Source: Porticoccus sp950063125
GTDB taxonomy: Bacteria; Pseudomonadota; Gammaproteobacteria; Pseudomonadales; Porticoccaceae
Direction: 5' to 3' (one strand)
DNA length: 64,000 bases
NCBI RefSeq assembly: GCF_963973895.1
Contig: NZ_CAXBBF010000001.1
Shown here: positions 34,677-43,687 of the stretch, piece by piece
Layout of the letters: each line of letters begins with the position of its first letter
Position numbering within the stretch: the stretch's first letter is position 1
Made by a program: the position numbers and the translations under genes
The notes under the pieces: model-generated
The model's input: the letters and a program-made list of their open reading frames with translations, nothing else
Database searches by the model: none
Told to the model about the DNA's origin: nothing

Positions 34677-35215
34677 AAGTCATAGCAACGCCCCTCAAGG
34701 ATTGTGTGATTATCGAGCCTCGGGTTTTCGGTGACGACCGCGGGTTTTTCCTGGAAACCTTTCACGTCGCGCGCTATGCAGAATTGGCGGGTATTACCCT
34801 GCCCTTTGTTCAGGACAATCACTCCCGCTCCGAGAGGGGCGTCCTGCGAGGCCTGCATTTCCAGATCAACAGGCCGCAGGGGAAGCTGGTCAGGGTCGTA
34901 CGGGGTGAGGTATTTGATGTGGCCGTGGATTTGCGCCGGGATTCGCCCAGTTTCAGTCAGTGGCACGGCGTTGTGTTGAATGAAAATAACAAGCGTCAGT
35001 TGTGGGTGCCGCCGGGGTTCGCCCACGGTTTTCTCGTGTTGAGTGATGTGGCTGATTTTGAGTATAAATGTACGGATTACTACGATCCGGATGACGAGGG
35101 CGCTATTCTCTGGAACGATTCCGAGCTGGCGATTGGGTGGCCTGAGACATCGGGTATCCGGCTGTCGGACAAAGATGCCGGGGCCCCCACCTTTGCGGCC
35201 TATTGCCAGTCATGA
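34673..35215 (+). CDS. rmlC: dTDP-4-dehydrorhamnose 3,5-epimerase (second copy)
   Basis: This is a 180-residue RmlC with GVLRGLHFQ (catalytic His), GKLVRVVRGEVFDVAVDL and YKCTDYY (catalytic Tyr). Being inside the rmlBACD operon, it is the likely enzyme for rhamnose. Its ATG overlaps the rmlA stop and its TGA overlaps the rmlD ATG (ATGA), showing tight coupling. Confidence 0.96.
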   Translation: MKVIATPLKDCVIIEPRVFGDDRGFFLETFHVARYAELAGITLPFVQDNHSRSERGVLRGLHFQINRPQGKLVRVVRGEVFDVAVDLRRDSPSFSQWHGVVLNENNKRQLWVPPGFAHGFLVLSDVADFEYKCTDYYDPDDEGAILWNDSELAIGWPETSGIRLSDKDAGAPTFAAYCQS

Positions 35216-36075
35216 AAATTCTGGTGACCGGGGCAGACGGGCAGCTAGGCCGTTGTTTGCAAGACAGGCTCCGCATGACGGCGCACGATGGGCTGGCTTT
35301 GAACCGTAATCAGCTGGATATTACCGACCGGCAGGCTGTAGAGGCTGCCGTTGTAGGATTTCGGCCCGACGTCATTGTCAATGCCGCAGCCTATACGGCC
35401 GTTGACCGTGCTGAGAGTGAACCCGAGATTGTTCGGCGGGTTAATGCGGAGGCCGTGGGCTATCTGGCTGAAGCGGCCAATAAAGTTGGCGCTCTGCTGG
35501 TGCAGGTGTCAACGGATTATGTATTTGATGGAAGAACCACCAGACCGTATCGCGAGTCTGACCCGGTAAACCCCCTGAATGTCTACGGCGCCAGCAAGCT
35601 GGTGGGAGAGCAGTACGCCGTCGGGGCAAACCGTTATTTTATTGTTCGCGCAGCCTGGCTGTTCAGTGAGTACGGCAATAATTTCCTCAAATCGATGCTG
35701 AAACTGGCAGATGGCCGCGAGACCATACAGGTAATTATAGATCAGACTGGGACCCCCACCTATGGGGGTGATCTGGCTGTCTCGATAATCAGGTTGGCTG
35801 AGGTGGAAGCTGCCTCCGGCATTTACCATTATTCCGGCGGGCGTGCCTGTAGCTGGTTTGAGTTCAGCCAGGCTATCTTTGCTTGTCTGGGTAAACTCAG
35901 ACCAGAATGGCGGCTGCCCGAAGTCCTGCCCGTGACGGCCGCTGAATATTCCAGTGTGGCCAGTCGCCCAGCTTATACTGTACTGGATGATGCGAAACTG
36001 CGGGCCTGCCTTCCCCAGTCAACCGGTGATTGGGAGCTGGCCATTGAGTCACTGATGCCGGTGTTGGCAGAATGA
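35212..36075 (+). CDS. rmlD: dTDP-4-dehydrorhamnose reductase
   Basis: This 287-residue SDR completes dTDP-L-rhamnose synthesis. Motifs are MKILVTGADGQLGRCLQD, VSTDYVFDGRTTRPY and the YGASKLVGEQ active site. The start at 35212 overlaps the rmlC stop; a slightly longer frame from 35203 would add three residues with no advantage. Confidence 0.96.
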   Translation: MKILVTGADGQLGRCLQDRLRMTAHDGLALNRNQLDITDRQAVEAAVVGFRPDVIVNAAAYTAVDRAESEPEIVRRVNAEAVGYLAEAANKVGALLVQVSTDYVFDGRTTRPYRESDPVNPLNVYGASKLVGEQYAVGANRYFIVRAAWLFSEYGNNFLKSMLKLADGRETIQVIIDQTGTPTYGGDLAVSIIRLAEVEAASGIYHYSGGRACSWFEFSQAIFACLGKLRPEWRLPEVLPVTAAEYSSVASRPAYTVLDDAKLRACLPQSTGDWELAIESLMPVLAE

Positions 36076-36115
36076 GTCCACAACAAATCCTTCCCCACAT
36101 TGCTTCAGGTATCCC

Positions 36116-37438
36116 ATGGTAAATCAGCTTGATCACCTGAAGCGATGGTTTGAGAGTAACCCCCACTTTCGTGAGGTGCTGTTCGGCAGCTCGCTCGGCC
36201 TGTTTGTCAAGGTGCTGACAGCCATTCTCGCTTTCATGATGAATATCGTGATTGCCCGCAAACTTGGCCCTGCCGAGGCGGGGCTGTTCTTTCTCGGCTT
36301 TACGCTGGTTGTTCTGCTGTCCTCTGTGGGCCGTATGGGTCTGGACAACAGTGTCATGCGGTTTGTGGCCCGTGCCCGCGTGGCGGGGGATACCGTAAAA
36401 CTTCATGGGGTCTACCGCAAGGCACTCTTGTGGGGCGGTGGTCTCTGCCTGCTTTTTATGCTGGTACTGTTGGTGTCTAATCAGTTGCTGGTCAATTATG
36501 TCTTCGAACAGCCGGGGTTTGGTGCTGTATTGCCGATCATGGTTATGGCTTTGCCTTTAGTGGGGCTATATACCCTGCATGTTTTTGCCCTGTTGGGGAT
36601 GAAAAAAATCATTGCCGGTGTGATGGTTTTAACCGGTATTGTGCCTTTGACCATGTTGGCTGGCCTGCTCATTTTTCCCGTTACCCGGGCGCAGGAGGTA
36701 GCATGGATCTACCTGATTGGCTGTACGCTGGCATTGGTCATCGGGATGTTTTTTTGGCACAGGGCGGTGCCCGGTACAGAACAGGGGGCGGACTTTCCCA
36801 GTGACCTGCTGTACGCCAGTTGTATGCCCTTGTGGGGTGTTGTAATTCTCGGGCAGGTTATTCAGTGGTCATCCCAACTGCTAATGGGTGTCTGGGGTTC
36901 GGTCGAGGATGTGGCGCTGTTTGCCGTTGCCCAACGGACTGCCATGTTGATTGGTTTTGCCCTGTTTGCTGTCAATGCCAGCGCCGGACCCAAATTTGCC
37001 GCCCTGTACAGTCAGGGTGATATGGCTGGTCTGGAGCGAATAGCTCTGTGGTCAGTGCGGTTGATTTTGCTGGTGGCGGTACCGTCGCTGATCTTTATGA
37101 TGGTTTTCCCTCAGTGGCTTATGGGGCTGTTCGGGCCGCAGTTCCGAGCAGCGTCTACGGCATTGATGATTCTGGCGGTTGGCCAGTTTATTGGCACTGC
37201 TGTGGGTTCTGTGGGTTCTTTGTTGAGTATGACCGGCCACGAGCGCCAGCTGCGTTGGAATGTCTTTATCGGTGCCGTGCTAGGCGTTGGCCTGGGGGTC
37301 TTGTTGATTCCCGGTTATGGGCTGATCGGTGCAGCGATTGCGACTTCGGTTGCCGTCGCATCAAAAAACCTGCTGTGTGTTTATCAGGTCAACAGGCTAC
37401 TGGGTTTTAACACATTGGCCATCTGGCGAAAAATCTAG
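36116..37438 (+). CDS. Wzx-like polysaccharide flippase
   Basis: This 440-residue protein with about 12 to 14 membrane spans belongs to the oligosaccharide flippase (MATE/Wzx-type) fold. Examples are the first span near VLFGSSLGLFVKVLTAILAF, the early VGRMGLDNSVMRFVARA loop and the late LMILAVGQFIGTAVGSVGSL. It should move the undecaprenyl-linked repeat unit to the periplasmic face. It lies between rmlD and manC in the same operon. Similarity to other Wzx is general, so the substrate is not predicted. Confidence 0.85.
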   Translation: MVNQLDHLKRWFESNPHFREVLFGSSLGLFVKVLTAILAFMMNIVIARKLGPAEAGLFFLGFTLVVLLSSVGRMGLDNSVMRFVARARVAGDTVKLHGVYRKALLWGGGLCLLFMLVLLVSNQLLVNYVFEQPGFGAVLPIMVMALPLVGLYTLHVFALLGMKKIIAGVMVLTGIVPLTMLAGLLIFPVTRAQEVAWIYLIGCTLALVIGMFFWHRAVPGTEQGADFPSDLLYASCMPLWGVVILGQVIQWSSQLLMGVWGSVEDVALFAVAQRTAMLIGFALFAVNASAGPKFAALYSQGDMAGLERIALWSVRLILLVAVPSLIFMMVFPQWLMGLFGPQFRAASTALMILAVGQFIGTAVGSVGSLLSMTGHERQLRWNVFIGAVLGVGLGVLLIPGYGLIGAAIATSVAVASKNLLCVYQVNRLLGFNTLAIWRKI

Positions 37439-37476
37439 AACGGCCCGAGTTTCTTGTTTGAAGGGAGTATAAAGTG

Positions 37477-38898
37477 ATGTCTCTTGTCCCCGTTGTGATG
37501 GCTGGTGGTTCAGGAACCCGGTTGTGGCCGCTCTCACGACAGTTGTATCCAAAACAGTTCCTGCCACTGTTGGGGGATGACACTATGCTGCAGGAAACCT
37601 ACGGTCGTTTGCGAGCGTTAGACACACAACCTGCTTTGTTTGTTTGTGGTGAAAGCCACCGGTTTATTGTGGCAGAACAGCTCAGGTCGACAGGTTGTGA
37701 TCCGGCCATGATTCTGCTTGAGCCAGAGGGCAGGAACACGGCACCTGCGGTGGCGCTGGCAGCTTGTTATGCTCTGGAGCATGCCGGGGAGGGTGATGAC
37801 CCGGTGTTGCTGGTATTGGCGGCAGATCATGCAATACAGGATGTCGATGCATTTCAGGCGGCGGTGATCGCTGCCTTGCCCTTTGCCGAGCAAGGTAAGC
37901 TGGTGACTTTTGGTATCGTGCCGAGCACACCTGAAACAGGTTATGGCTATATAAAGTGTGGTGATTTGGTTGGTAACGGTCCTGCAAAAATAGTATCGAG
38001 GTTTGTAGAAAAACCGGCCAAAGTACTCGCCGAGCAATATCTGACCGAGGGCGGCTATCTCTGGAACAGTGGGATGTTTCTGTTCAGCGCGCGTCGTTAT
38101 CTGGACGAGCTGCAAGCGCACAGTCCTGAAATTCTGTCGGTTTGCCAAAAAGCCATGTCATCGGCTTCGATAGACAGCGACTTTCTCAGACCCGATAAAG
38201 ATATTTTTCTCGATTGCCCCGCGGATTCCATCGACTATGCCGTCATGGAAAAAACCCCCGATGCCGTGGTGGTGCCAATGGATTGTGGCTGGAGTGATGT
38301 GGGCTCCTGGTCGGCGCTTTGGGCTGAATCTGAAAAAGATCTGTGCGGTAACACCCTGAAGGGTGATGTGATGGCGCTGGATACCCATGATTCGTTTATC
38401 CAGGCTGATCGAAAATTGATTGCGACGGTGGGCCTGCGGGACGTAGTGATCATCGAAAGTGACGATGCCATTCTGGTCGCCGATAAAAATCGCGTGCAAG
38501 AGGTCAAGAATATTGTTGACCAATTGCGAGAGGAAAAGCGTTCCGAAGCAGAGGCTCATCGCAAGGTTTTTCGACCCTGGGGGTATTACGACGCCATTGA
38601 AAATGGTGAACGTTTCCAGGTAAAGCGGATTTTGGTCAAACCAGGTGGGCGGCTTTCCTTACAGATGCATCACCACCGGGCGGAACACTGGGTTGTGGTG
38701 AGTGGCACCGCGCTGGTGACAAAGGGCGAAACGACCTTTCTGCTGTCGGAGAATGAATCGACATTTATTTCTATTGGCGAAACCCATCGCCTGGAAAACC
38801 CGGGGTCTATCCCCTTGGAGATCATCGAAGTACAGTCCGGGGGCTATCTCGGCGAGGACGATATCATCAGGTTTGAAGATATCTACAAGCGAAACTGA
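37477..38898 (+). CDS. manC: Mannose-1-phosphate guanylyltransferase/mannose-6-phosphate isomerase
   Basis: This 473-residue bifunctional enzyme of the ManC/AlgA/CpsB type has the N-terminal GDP-mannose pyrophosphorylase signature VMAGGSGTRLWPLSRQLYPK. A C-terminal cupin with isomerase-type residues (RPWGYYDAIENGERFQVKRI, then QMHHHRAEHWVVVSG) completes it. It supplies GDP-mannose to the cluster. ATG 37477 and the adjoining GTG 37474 both lie within reach of AAGGGAG (37461-37467). Confidence 0.96.
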   Translation: MSLVPVVMAGGSGTRLWPLSRQLYPKQFLPLLGDDTMLQETYGRLRALDTQPALFVCGESHRFIVAEQLRSTGCDPAMILLEPEGRNTAPAVALAACYALEHAGEGDDPVLLVLAADHAIQDVDAFQAAVIAALPFAEQGKLVTFGIVPSTPETGYGYIKCGDLVGNGPAKIVSRFVEKPAKVLAEQYLTEGGYLWNSGMFLFSARRYLDELQAHSPEILSVCQKAMSSASIDSDFLRPDKDIFLDCPADSIDYAVMEKTPDAVVVPMDCGWSDVGSWSALWAESEKDLCGNTLKGDVMALDTHDSFIQADRKLIATVGLRDVVIIESDDAILVADKNRVQEVKNIVDQLREEKRSEAEAHRKVFRPWGYYDAIENGERFQVKRILVKPGGRLSLQMHHHRAEHWVVVSGTALVTKGETTFLLSENESTFISIGETHRLENPGSIPLEIIEVQSGGYLGEDDIIRFEDIYKRN

Positions 38899-38935
38899 GG
38901 TGGTTTTTAAAGTGACGAAGCGGATTCAAACAAGG

Positions 38936-40459
38936 TTAATGACGCGTGAATATTTTTATATGATCGGGGATGTTCTCATCAACATGTAATTCAAAATTCT
39001 GCTGAAAGTATTCATACACCCGGGGATGCGTGCGGGAAAAACGCAAATCATCTCGGCCATCCAGCAAAACATCGAAGATAATCGCCAGCTTTGCCCTGTT
39101 CGCAATCAGCTCCTGCATCATTTTTTCCTGCTTTTCTGGCGTGGCAGGGTAGACACAGTAGGTATCGTAGGCAGCTGGCTCTCTGTTGTAGAGTGCATAG
39201 AATCCGGGTATTGAGGGTGCAAAAAAACATTTTTCATCACTCCCCGAACGGCTATTGATAATGCTGTTCAGCTGTTCAAGCATGTCCGCCTGGGGTTGAG
39301 GCAGCAGAAAAAATTCGTTGTTCAGAACAAGTTTTACATTGGTTTTTGGCTTGATCAGGCGCCGTGCGCTATTTTGTAGATTTTTATTATTCAGCAGAAT
39401 TGAGCTGGCGGTCAGAAGCGCGAGAACAGACAGAACCACAGCCGGGGGAAATAACAGGGTGTTGAGGGCGACAATGACGATCAGGCATGGATGTATGCTC
39501 AGGCACAGGTGGTCAAAGTCACAGCGTGAATAGAGGTGATGGAAATACGCCATCCCCACAGTACTGCTACTGATGATGAGTGCAGGCGAATTTGGAGTCC
39601 TGTCGATCTGTAATAGCCCGATGACCACGCCCGCCAGATAAATAAGAGGCAGGGTATTGAACAGCGCCTTGAACAGAATACGTTTGGCTGGAGGTTGATC
39701 TTTCCAATGGGGCGTTGGTCTCCCCAAAAAGGGCAGTGGTAGTGACAGATTGGTTGTCCCACGTTTAAAAATGGTCAGGACTTTTTCCCTCCAGTAGGCT
39801 TTGGCAAAGCCTGGATGTCGAACGGCAATGTAAAGTAATGGTATGAGGCCAATCATTGTTCCGACTGAAAATACACTGCCTGTGACGAGGAAATCCAACT
39901 GCCCCGATATCAGGCATATAAGACAGAGGATGAGAAAGGCGGCACTGGCATAGATGCCCAGATTGAGACCAAGAAAATAGGCCAGGCCGTGGATGATGCC
40001 TGCGTAAAGCAGCGTTTTTCCACCCGGATCGCTGAGTAGCAGGTAGCCACTGGCAATTGTCAGCAGGCAGGTCAATACCTCGAAACTCTTGTAGTAGGGC
40101 TGTAGCCAGAGATAAAGCAGTACTTGAGATAGCGCCGTTGCATACCAGCTATTGCTGATCTGGAAGATGAGCCAGCCGCCAACTGATAGCGTGGCAATCA
40201 TGACAAGTGACATGGCCAGCCGTTGTGCGTGGAAGGTTTGGCCGAACCGTTTCATAAACAGCCCAACCCATAGATACCTGCCCGGGTCATAGGCCCGAAA
40301 GTCCCGGATGGGAACCTTGCCTCGTGCATATTGCTGTGCCCCAAAGCAGAGGTAGCCCTCGTCGGCAGTCTCCAGTTCGACGCGAATTCCCGGGAGCCAT
40401 AGCAACAGAATAATGACCGCCGCAATGAACATGCAGTAGAGAATACTTGCCTCATACAT
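38936..40459 (-). CDS. Polytopic membrane protein, GT-C glycosyltransferase-like
   Basis: This is a 507-residue protein with about 9 to 11 membrane spans and a soluble C-terminal domain of about 130 residues. The first periplasmic loop has ADEGYLCFGAQQYARGKVPI, then RDFRAYDPGRYLW, an acidic-motif loop typical of GT-C enzymes that use polyprenyl-phosphate sugars (PMT/ArnT-like). A GT2 resembling dolichyl-phosphate mannose synthases lies two genes away and could make its donor. A Wzy polymerase cannot be ruled out. It is the last gene of the right minus-strand block. Confidence 0.6.
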   Translation of the reverse strand: MYEASILYCMFIAAVIILLLWLPGIRVELETADEGYLCFGAQQYARGKVPIRDFRAYDPGRYLWVGLFMKRFGQTFHAQRLAMSLVMIATLSVGGWLIFQISNSWYATALSQVLLYLWLQPYYKSFEVLTCLLTIASGYLLLSDPGGKTLLYAGIIHGLAYFLGLNLGIYASAAFLILCLICLISGQLDFLVTGSVFSVGTMIGLIPLLYIAVRHPGFAKAYWREKVLTIFKRGTTNLSLPLPFLGRPTPHWKDQPPAKRILFKALFNTLPLIYLAGVVIGLLQIDRTPNSPALIISSSTVGMAYFHHLYSRCDFDHLCLSIHPCLIVIVALNTLLFPPAVVLSVLALLTASSILLNNKNLQNSARRLIKPKTNVKLVLNNEFFLLPQPQADMLEQLNSIINSRSGSDEKCFFAPSIPGFYALYNREPAAYDTYCVYPATPEKQEKMMQELIANRAKLAIIFDVLLDGRDDLRFSRTHPRVYEYFQQNFELHVDENIPDHIKIFTRH

Positions 40460-40517
40460 GGTGTGGCTTTCCGGTCCTGGTGTCGATTCCGTTCATACTA
40501 TGAATCTTTCCGGTTGC

Positions 40518-41258
40518 TCAAGCGGCTTTGGCTGAAATGAATTTGAACGCAGCTACGGGTTTCAGGAAGCCGATACGATCAAATTGTTTTTCAAACCAGT
40601 TTCCCGGTCGCAGGTTTTTAAGGGGCGGAGGCAGAATCCCGTAGTTATAAATAGCAATGTCCTGAAAGCCTGCCGCAGTTAATGCCGCTGTGAGTTTGGC
40701 ATCTGTCAGATTGAGAATGCCTTTTTCGGCTTTCCAGCGCATGGTGGGAGACAGGAATATCTGCAGGTAATAGAAGGGACAAAAGGGGTTAACATCAACA
40801 AAAAGTATTCGTCCGTCCGGTTTAAGCAGTTGTTTCATGCCGACAAATGCATTTTTGATATCAATAAGATGATGGAGCATAAAAAAGCCGGTAATGGCAT
40901 CAAACTGGCCGTGCAGTGATGCCGGTGGTATCAGAACGTCCCCGCAATGGGTGGCGACATCAATACCTTCCGGACAGGCGGATACCAGCTTTTCCAGCAG
41001 AAAGGGGGAAAGATCGAAACCCTCGATATCGACCCCCTCACGGCGCAGCGGGATCGTGAATTTACCCATGCCGCAGCCGACGTCCAGCACCTTGTCGCCC
41101 TGTTGGAGCAGGTCGCTGTCGAGCACTCGCCTGACATGGGCCGCAATGTAGTTGGAGCTGCCCGGTAGCATACGCCAGTTCTGTTGCTGTGTTCGCGATT
41201 CATAGTAATCGCGCTGAACCAGGTTGTGCGTTTGCTGATAACTGTCGTCATTATTCAT
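40518..41258 (-). CDS. SAM-dependent methyltransferase
   Basis: This is a 246-residue class I methyltransferase with motif I VLDVGCGMGKFTIPL, the acidic end of strand 2 (IEGFDLSPFLLEKL) and FFMLHHL in motif IV position. It may O-methylate a glycan or a lipid-linked precursor. It lies 7 bp from the GT2 gene in the same operon. A second methyltransferase of different sequence is at the head of the operon. Confidence 0.85.
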   Translation of the reverse strand: MNNDDSYQQTHNLVQRDYYESRTQQQNWRMLPGSSNYIAAHVRRVLDSDLLQQGDKVLDVGCGMGKFTIPLRREGVDIEGFDLSPFLLEKLVSACPEGIDVATHCGDVLIPPASLHGQFDAITGFFMLHHLIDIKNAFVGMKQLLKPDGRILFVDVNPFCPFYYLQIFLSPTMRWKAEKGILNLTDAKLTAALTAAGFQDIAIYNYGILPPPLKNLRPGNWFEKQFDRIGFLKPVAAFKFISAKAA

Positions 41259-41264
41259 AGTTGT

Positions 41265-41963
41265 TCACTCAAGTAGGCATTTGATATTTGAGAGGGCAGT
41301 TTTGAGGCGCATTGCCGATGTGTATGAAGAGGTGCCATGTGTTCGTTGTTCACGTTCAAACGGCAGTGTGCTGATAGCAAGCCTTGCCTTGCAGATGAGG
41401 CCTGGCAGGTAAAAACGTTTTGTCTCGAAGCCGAGTACGCTACGGACCATGGCGCAATCCATCAGCACAAAACAACCTGCACCCTTGGGCAGATTGACCA
41501 TCCGGCGGACCAGCCATTTGAAGACTCTGGATGTGTTCATCCTCCCAGCACTCTGATAGGGGTTGGAGCGGACTGCAAAAACGGCATTGATTTGCTGGGC
41601 AATAATTTTCTCATATAGATTGGGAATGATTTCGGGGGGATCTTGCAAGTCCGCATCCATAACGGCCACATAATCGCTGTTGCTATTTTTTAGTCCGGTG
41701 CGAATGGCCTCCTGTTGCCCCCGGTTGTGGTCATGTCGAATGATCCTGATGGTAGGGTGATGGCTTTTCAGGTTTTGAATAATCTCGTGGGAGTTATCCG
41801 GGCTGGCATCATCAATAAATAGCAGCTGTAGCTCGATCTCCAGAGGGATACAGGCCCGCTCCAGTCGTGTTACCAGTTCGGGAATACTGGCTTCGTTGCG
41901 GTAGATGGGAAGGACAATCGCGAGCGAAGTCTTATGCGCAACGTGGCAGGGGTCAAGTTCCAT
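41265..41963 (-). CDS. GT2 glycosyltransferase (polyprenyl-phosphate sugar synthase-like)
   Basis: This 232-residue GT-A enzyme has LAIVLPIYRNEASIPELV, LLFIDDASPDNS and the DXD-type box VAVMDADLQDPPE. The HNRGQQEAIRTGL and KGAGCFVLMDCAMV regions resemble dolichyl-phosphate mannose/glucose synthases. No C-terminal membrane spans are present. It overlaps the upstream SDR gene by 11 bp. It may make the donor for the GT-C-like protein nearby. Confidence 0.85.
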   Translation of the reverse strand: MELDPCHVAHKTSLAIVLPIYRNEASIPELVTRLERACIPLEIELQLLFIDDASPDNSHEIIQNLKSHHPTIRIIRHDHNRGQQEAIRTGLKNSNSDYVAVMDADLQDPPEIIPNLYEKIIAQQINAVFAVRSNPYQSAGRMNTSRVFKWLVRRMVNLPKGAGCFVLMDCAMVRSVLGFETKRFYLPGLICKARLAISTLPFEREQRTHGTSSYTSAMRLKTALSNIKCLLE

Positions 41964-42885
41964 GGCTTTTCATCCAGTCTATGGTCTGCGACAGTCCTTC
42001 TTGAAAGTCCATGGATACTTTCCACCCGAGTACATTGCGCATCTTGTCGACATTGGCAAACCAGTTGTCGCGATCCCACTCTCTTTTAGCGAAGGCACCC
42101 GATTGTATGGAGGGCTTTTTCCCAAGAATCGAGGCAATGGTGTTGACGATGTCTTCGTTGCTGATTTTACAACCGCTGGCGATATTGAAAATATCCCCAT
42201 AGCCGCACGACTGGGCCGCCAGTAGGCAGGCATTCACTACATCATCGATGTGGACGGGATCGTGTGTGCACCCCGGATCGGTAAGCTTTACCGGTTTGTC
42301 ATTGAGGATATTGTGGATAGCAGTGGGAATCAGTCGACTGTCTGATTCCAAAGGCCCGTAGACGTGGAACAGTCGCAATATGGCGATCGGAATTTTTCGT
42401 GATTTTGACAGGCTTTGTAATAACTGGCTCCCGGCGAGTTTGGCGCCCCCGTACAGGGTACAGGGTTCGGGTAAGTCCGTTTCAGTAATGGGGCCGGGCA
42501 GATTGCCATATTCAGTAGAACTGCCACAGTGTACAAACGCTTTTAAATGTGACCCCTGAACAGACTCTAGCAAATTAACCAGCGCCAGGGTATTGAGTTG
42601 AATCGTTGCTGTCACATCGTTGTAGTTGCGGTTAACGGCTGTGTTGAAGACGTAGTGGGGGCGTATTGCCTGGAGCTGTTGCTGGACAGTGGTCAGTTCA
42701 CACAAGTCCATTTCAATCGGCGTGGGTCTGGTTTTCAAGTGATCGAACCGGTAAGTATCAGAACTCTGGCGTACCTGTGCAAAAACCTCTGCGCCCTGTT
42801 TTTCAAGGGCCTTGACCAGGTGGGCGCCGACAAAACCATTGGCGCCGGTAACCAGTACAGTTTTGTTGGTAAAGGTATCCTTCAT
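41953..42885 (-). CDS. NAD-dependent epimerase/dehydratase (extended SDR)
   Basis: This is a 310-residue extended SDR with VLVTGANGFVGAHLVKAL, HCGSSTEYGNLPG and the active site YGGAKLAGSQ (YxxxK). It resembles GDP-4-keto-6-deoxymannose reductases or UDP-sugar epimerases, but the group cannot be fixed by eye. ManC in the neighbouring block would supply GDP-mannose; no separate GDP-mannose 4,6-dehydratase was seen. It overlaps the upstream gene by 4 bp and the downstream gene by 11 bp. Confidence 0.85.
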   Translation of the reverse strand: MKDTFTNKTVLVTGANGFVGAHLVKALEKQGAEVFAQVRQSSDTYRFDHLKTRPTPIEMDLCELTTVQQQLQAIRPHYVFNTAVNRNYNDVTATIQLNTLALVNLLESVQGSHLKAFVHCGSSTEYGNLPGPITETDLPEPCTLYGGAKLAGSQLLQSLSKSRKIPIAILRLFHVYGPLESDSRLIPTAIHNILNDKPVKLTDPGCTHDPVHIDDVVNACLLAAQSCGYGDIFNIASGCKISNEDIVNTIASILGKKPSIQSGAFAKREWDRDNWFANVDKMRNVLGWKVSMDFQEGLSQTIDWMKSHGT

Positions 42886-43676
42886 GTGAGTGTCTTGACC
42901 AATTCTGAAAGCTGTAGCTGGTCAGCCAGATGATCGCTGGCTATCTGCGAGGCATTCCGCTGCCTGGTTTTGTGCATTTCCACCTGAATAGCCGGTATGG
43001 CTTTCGAGGCGGGGACCTTCTGGCTGTCGGAGAAAAACGAGCGTCGCAGGAACGAGAACTGGCAGTCCAGCCGTGCCAGCTCATGAAAAAAGTAATCGAC
43101 GGGGAGAGGGTGCCCGAGGCCCGGGAGAGTCAGTCCGCCGAATCCGAATGCTGCATGCCGAATTTGCTGACGAATTGTGTCGACGGTGCCGTCGGCAAGC
43201 ACATGGAACAGCGTTGGCTTTCCCTGCGTAATATGCAGGTCATTCAGCCCGACAAATACTCTCCGGACATCGTGATTATTGACTACAGGCGCGAGGTCCA
43301 GGGCTTCGGTGGTTTCAATCATCAAGCCGATGGCGAGTCGCCCATCAACCTGGCTGAATACCTGTTCGATTTCCTGGCGGGTTCTTATCATTGGCACCAG
43401 TATTTCATCGGCACCGGCATCAATCACACGGTCAATTTCATTTGCAGAACCCGGATCAATGGCATTTATACGGCAAATAACGTTAATGCCCATTGCCTTC
43501 AGATTGTTAATGTCTTCCAGTGTGTGTTGATTGATCTGTGTGTTGTAACTGGCCTGTCGCTCATGCTTCCCTTTGACTTCAAGGTCAACAACCACACCGC
43601 GACATCCTGCTTCGATGCAGTCCATATCTGACGTTGCGTCCCTGTGAAAGACGAACAGATCGAAGTCTTTTCCCAT
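42882..43676 (-). CDS. HpcH/HpaI aldolase-like protein
   Basis: This 264-residue protein resembles the HpcH/HpaI aldolase/citrate-lyase-beta TIM-barrel family. It has GVVVDLEVKGK near the N terminus, GADEILVPMIRTRQEI, the metal-binding Glu in GLMIETTEALDL and RRVFVGLNDLHI, which matches the family's GxxDL end. The enzyme family makes or breaks 2-keto acid aldols using pyruvate. In a glycan cluster it could form a keto-acid sugar or pyruvate-derived group; this is inference. ATG 43676 is chosen because it gives the natural start just after the upstream gene's stop. Confidence 0.72.
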   Translation of the reverse strand: MGKDFDLFVFHRDATSDMDCIEAGCRGVVVDLEVKGKHERQASYNTQINQHTLEDINNLKAMGINVICRINAIDPGSANEIDRVIDAGADEILVPMIRTRQEIEQVFSQVDGRLAIGLMIETTEALDLAPVVNNHDVRRVFVGLNDLHITQGKPTLFHVLADGTVDTIRQQIRHAAFGFGGLTLPGLGHPLPVDYFFHELARLDCQFSFLRRSFFSDSQKVPASKAIPAIQVEMHKTRQRNASQIASDHLADQLQLSELVKTLT

Positions 43677-43687
43677 CTCACTTTCTC

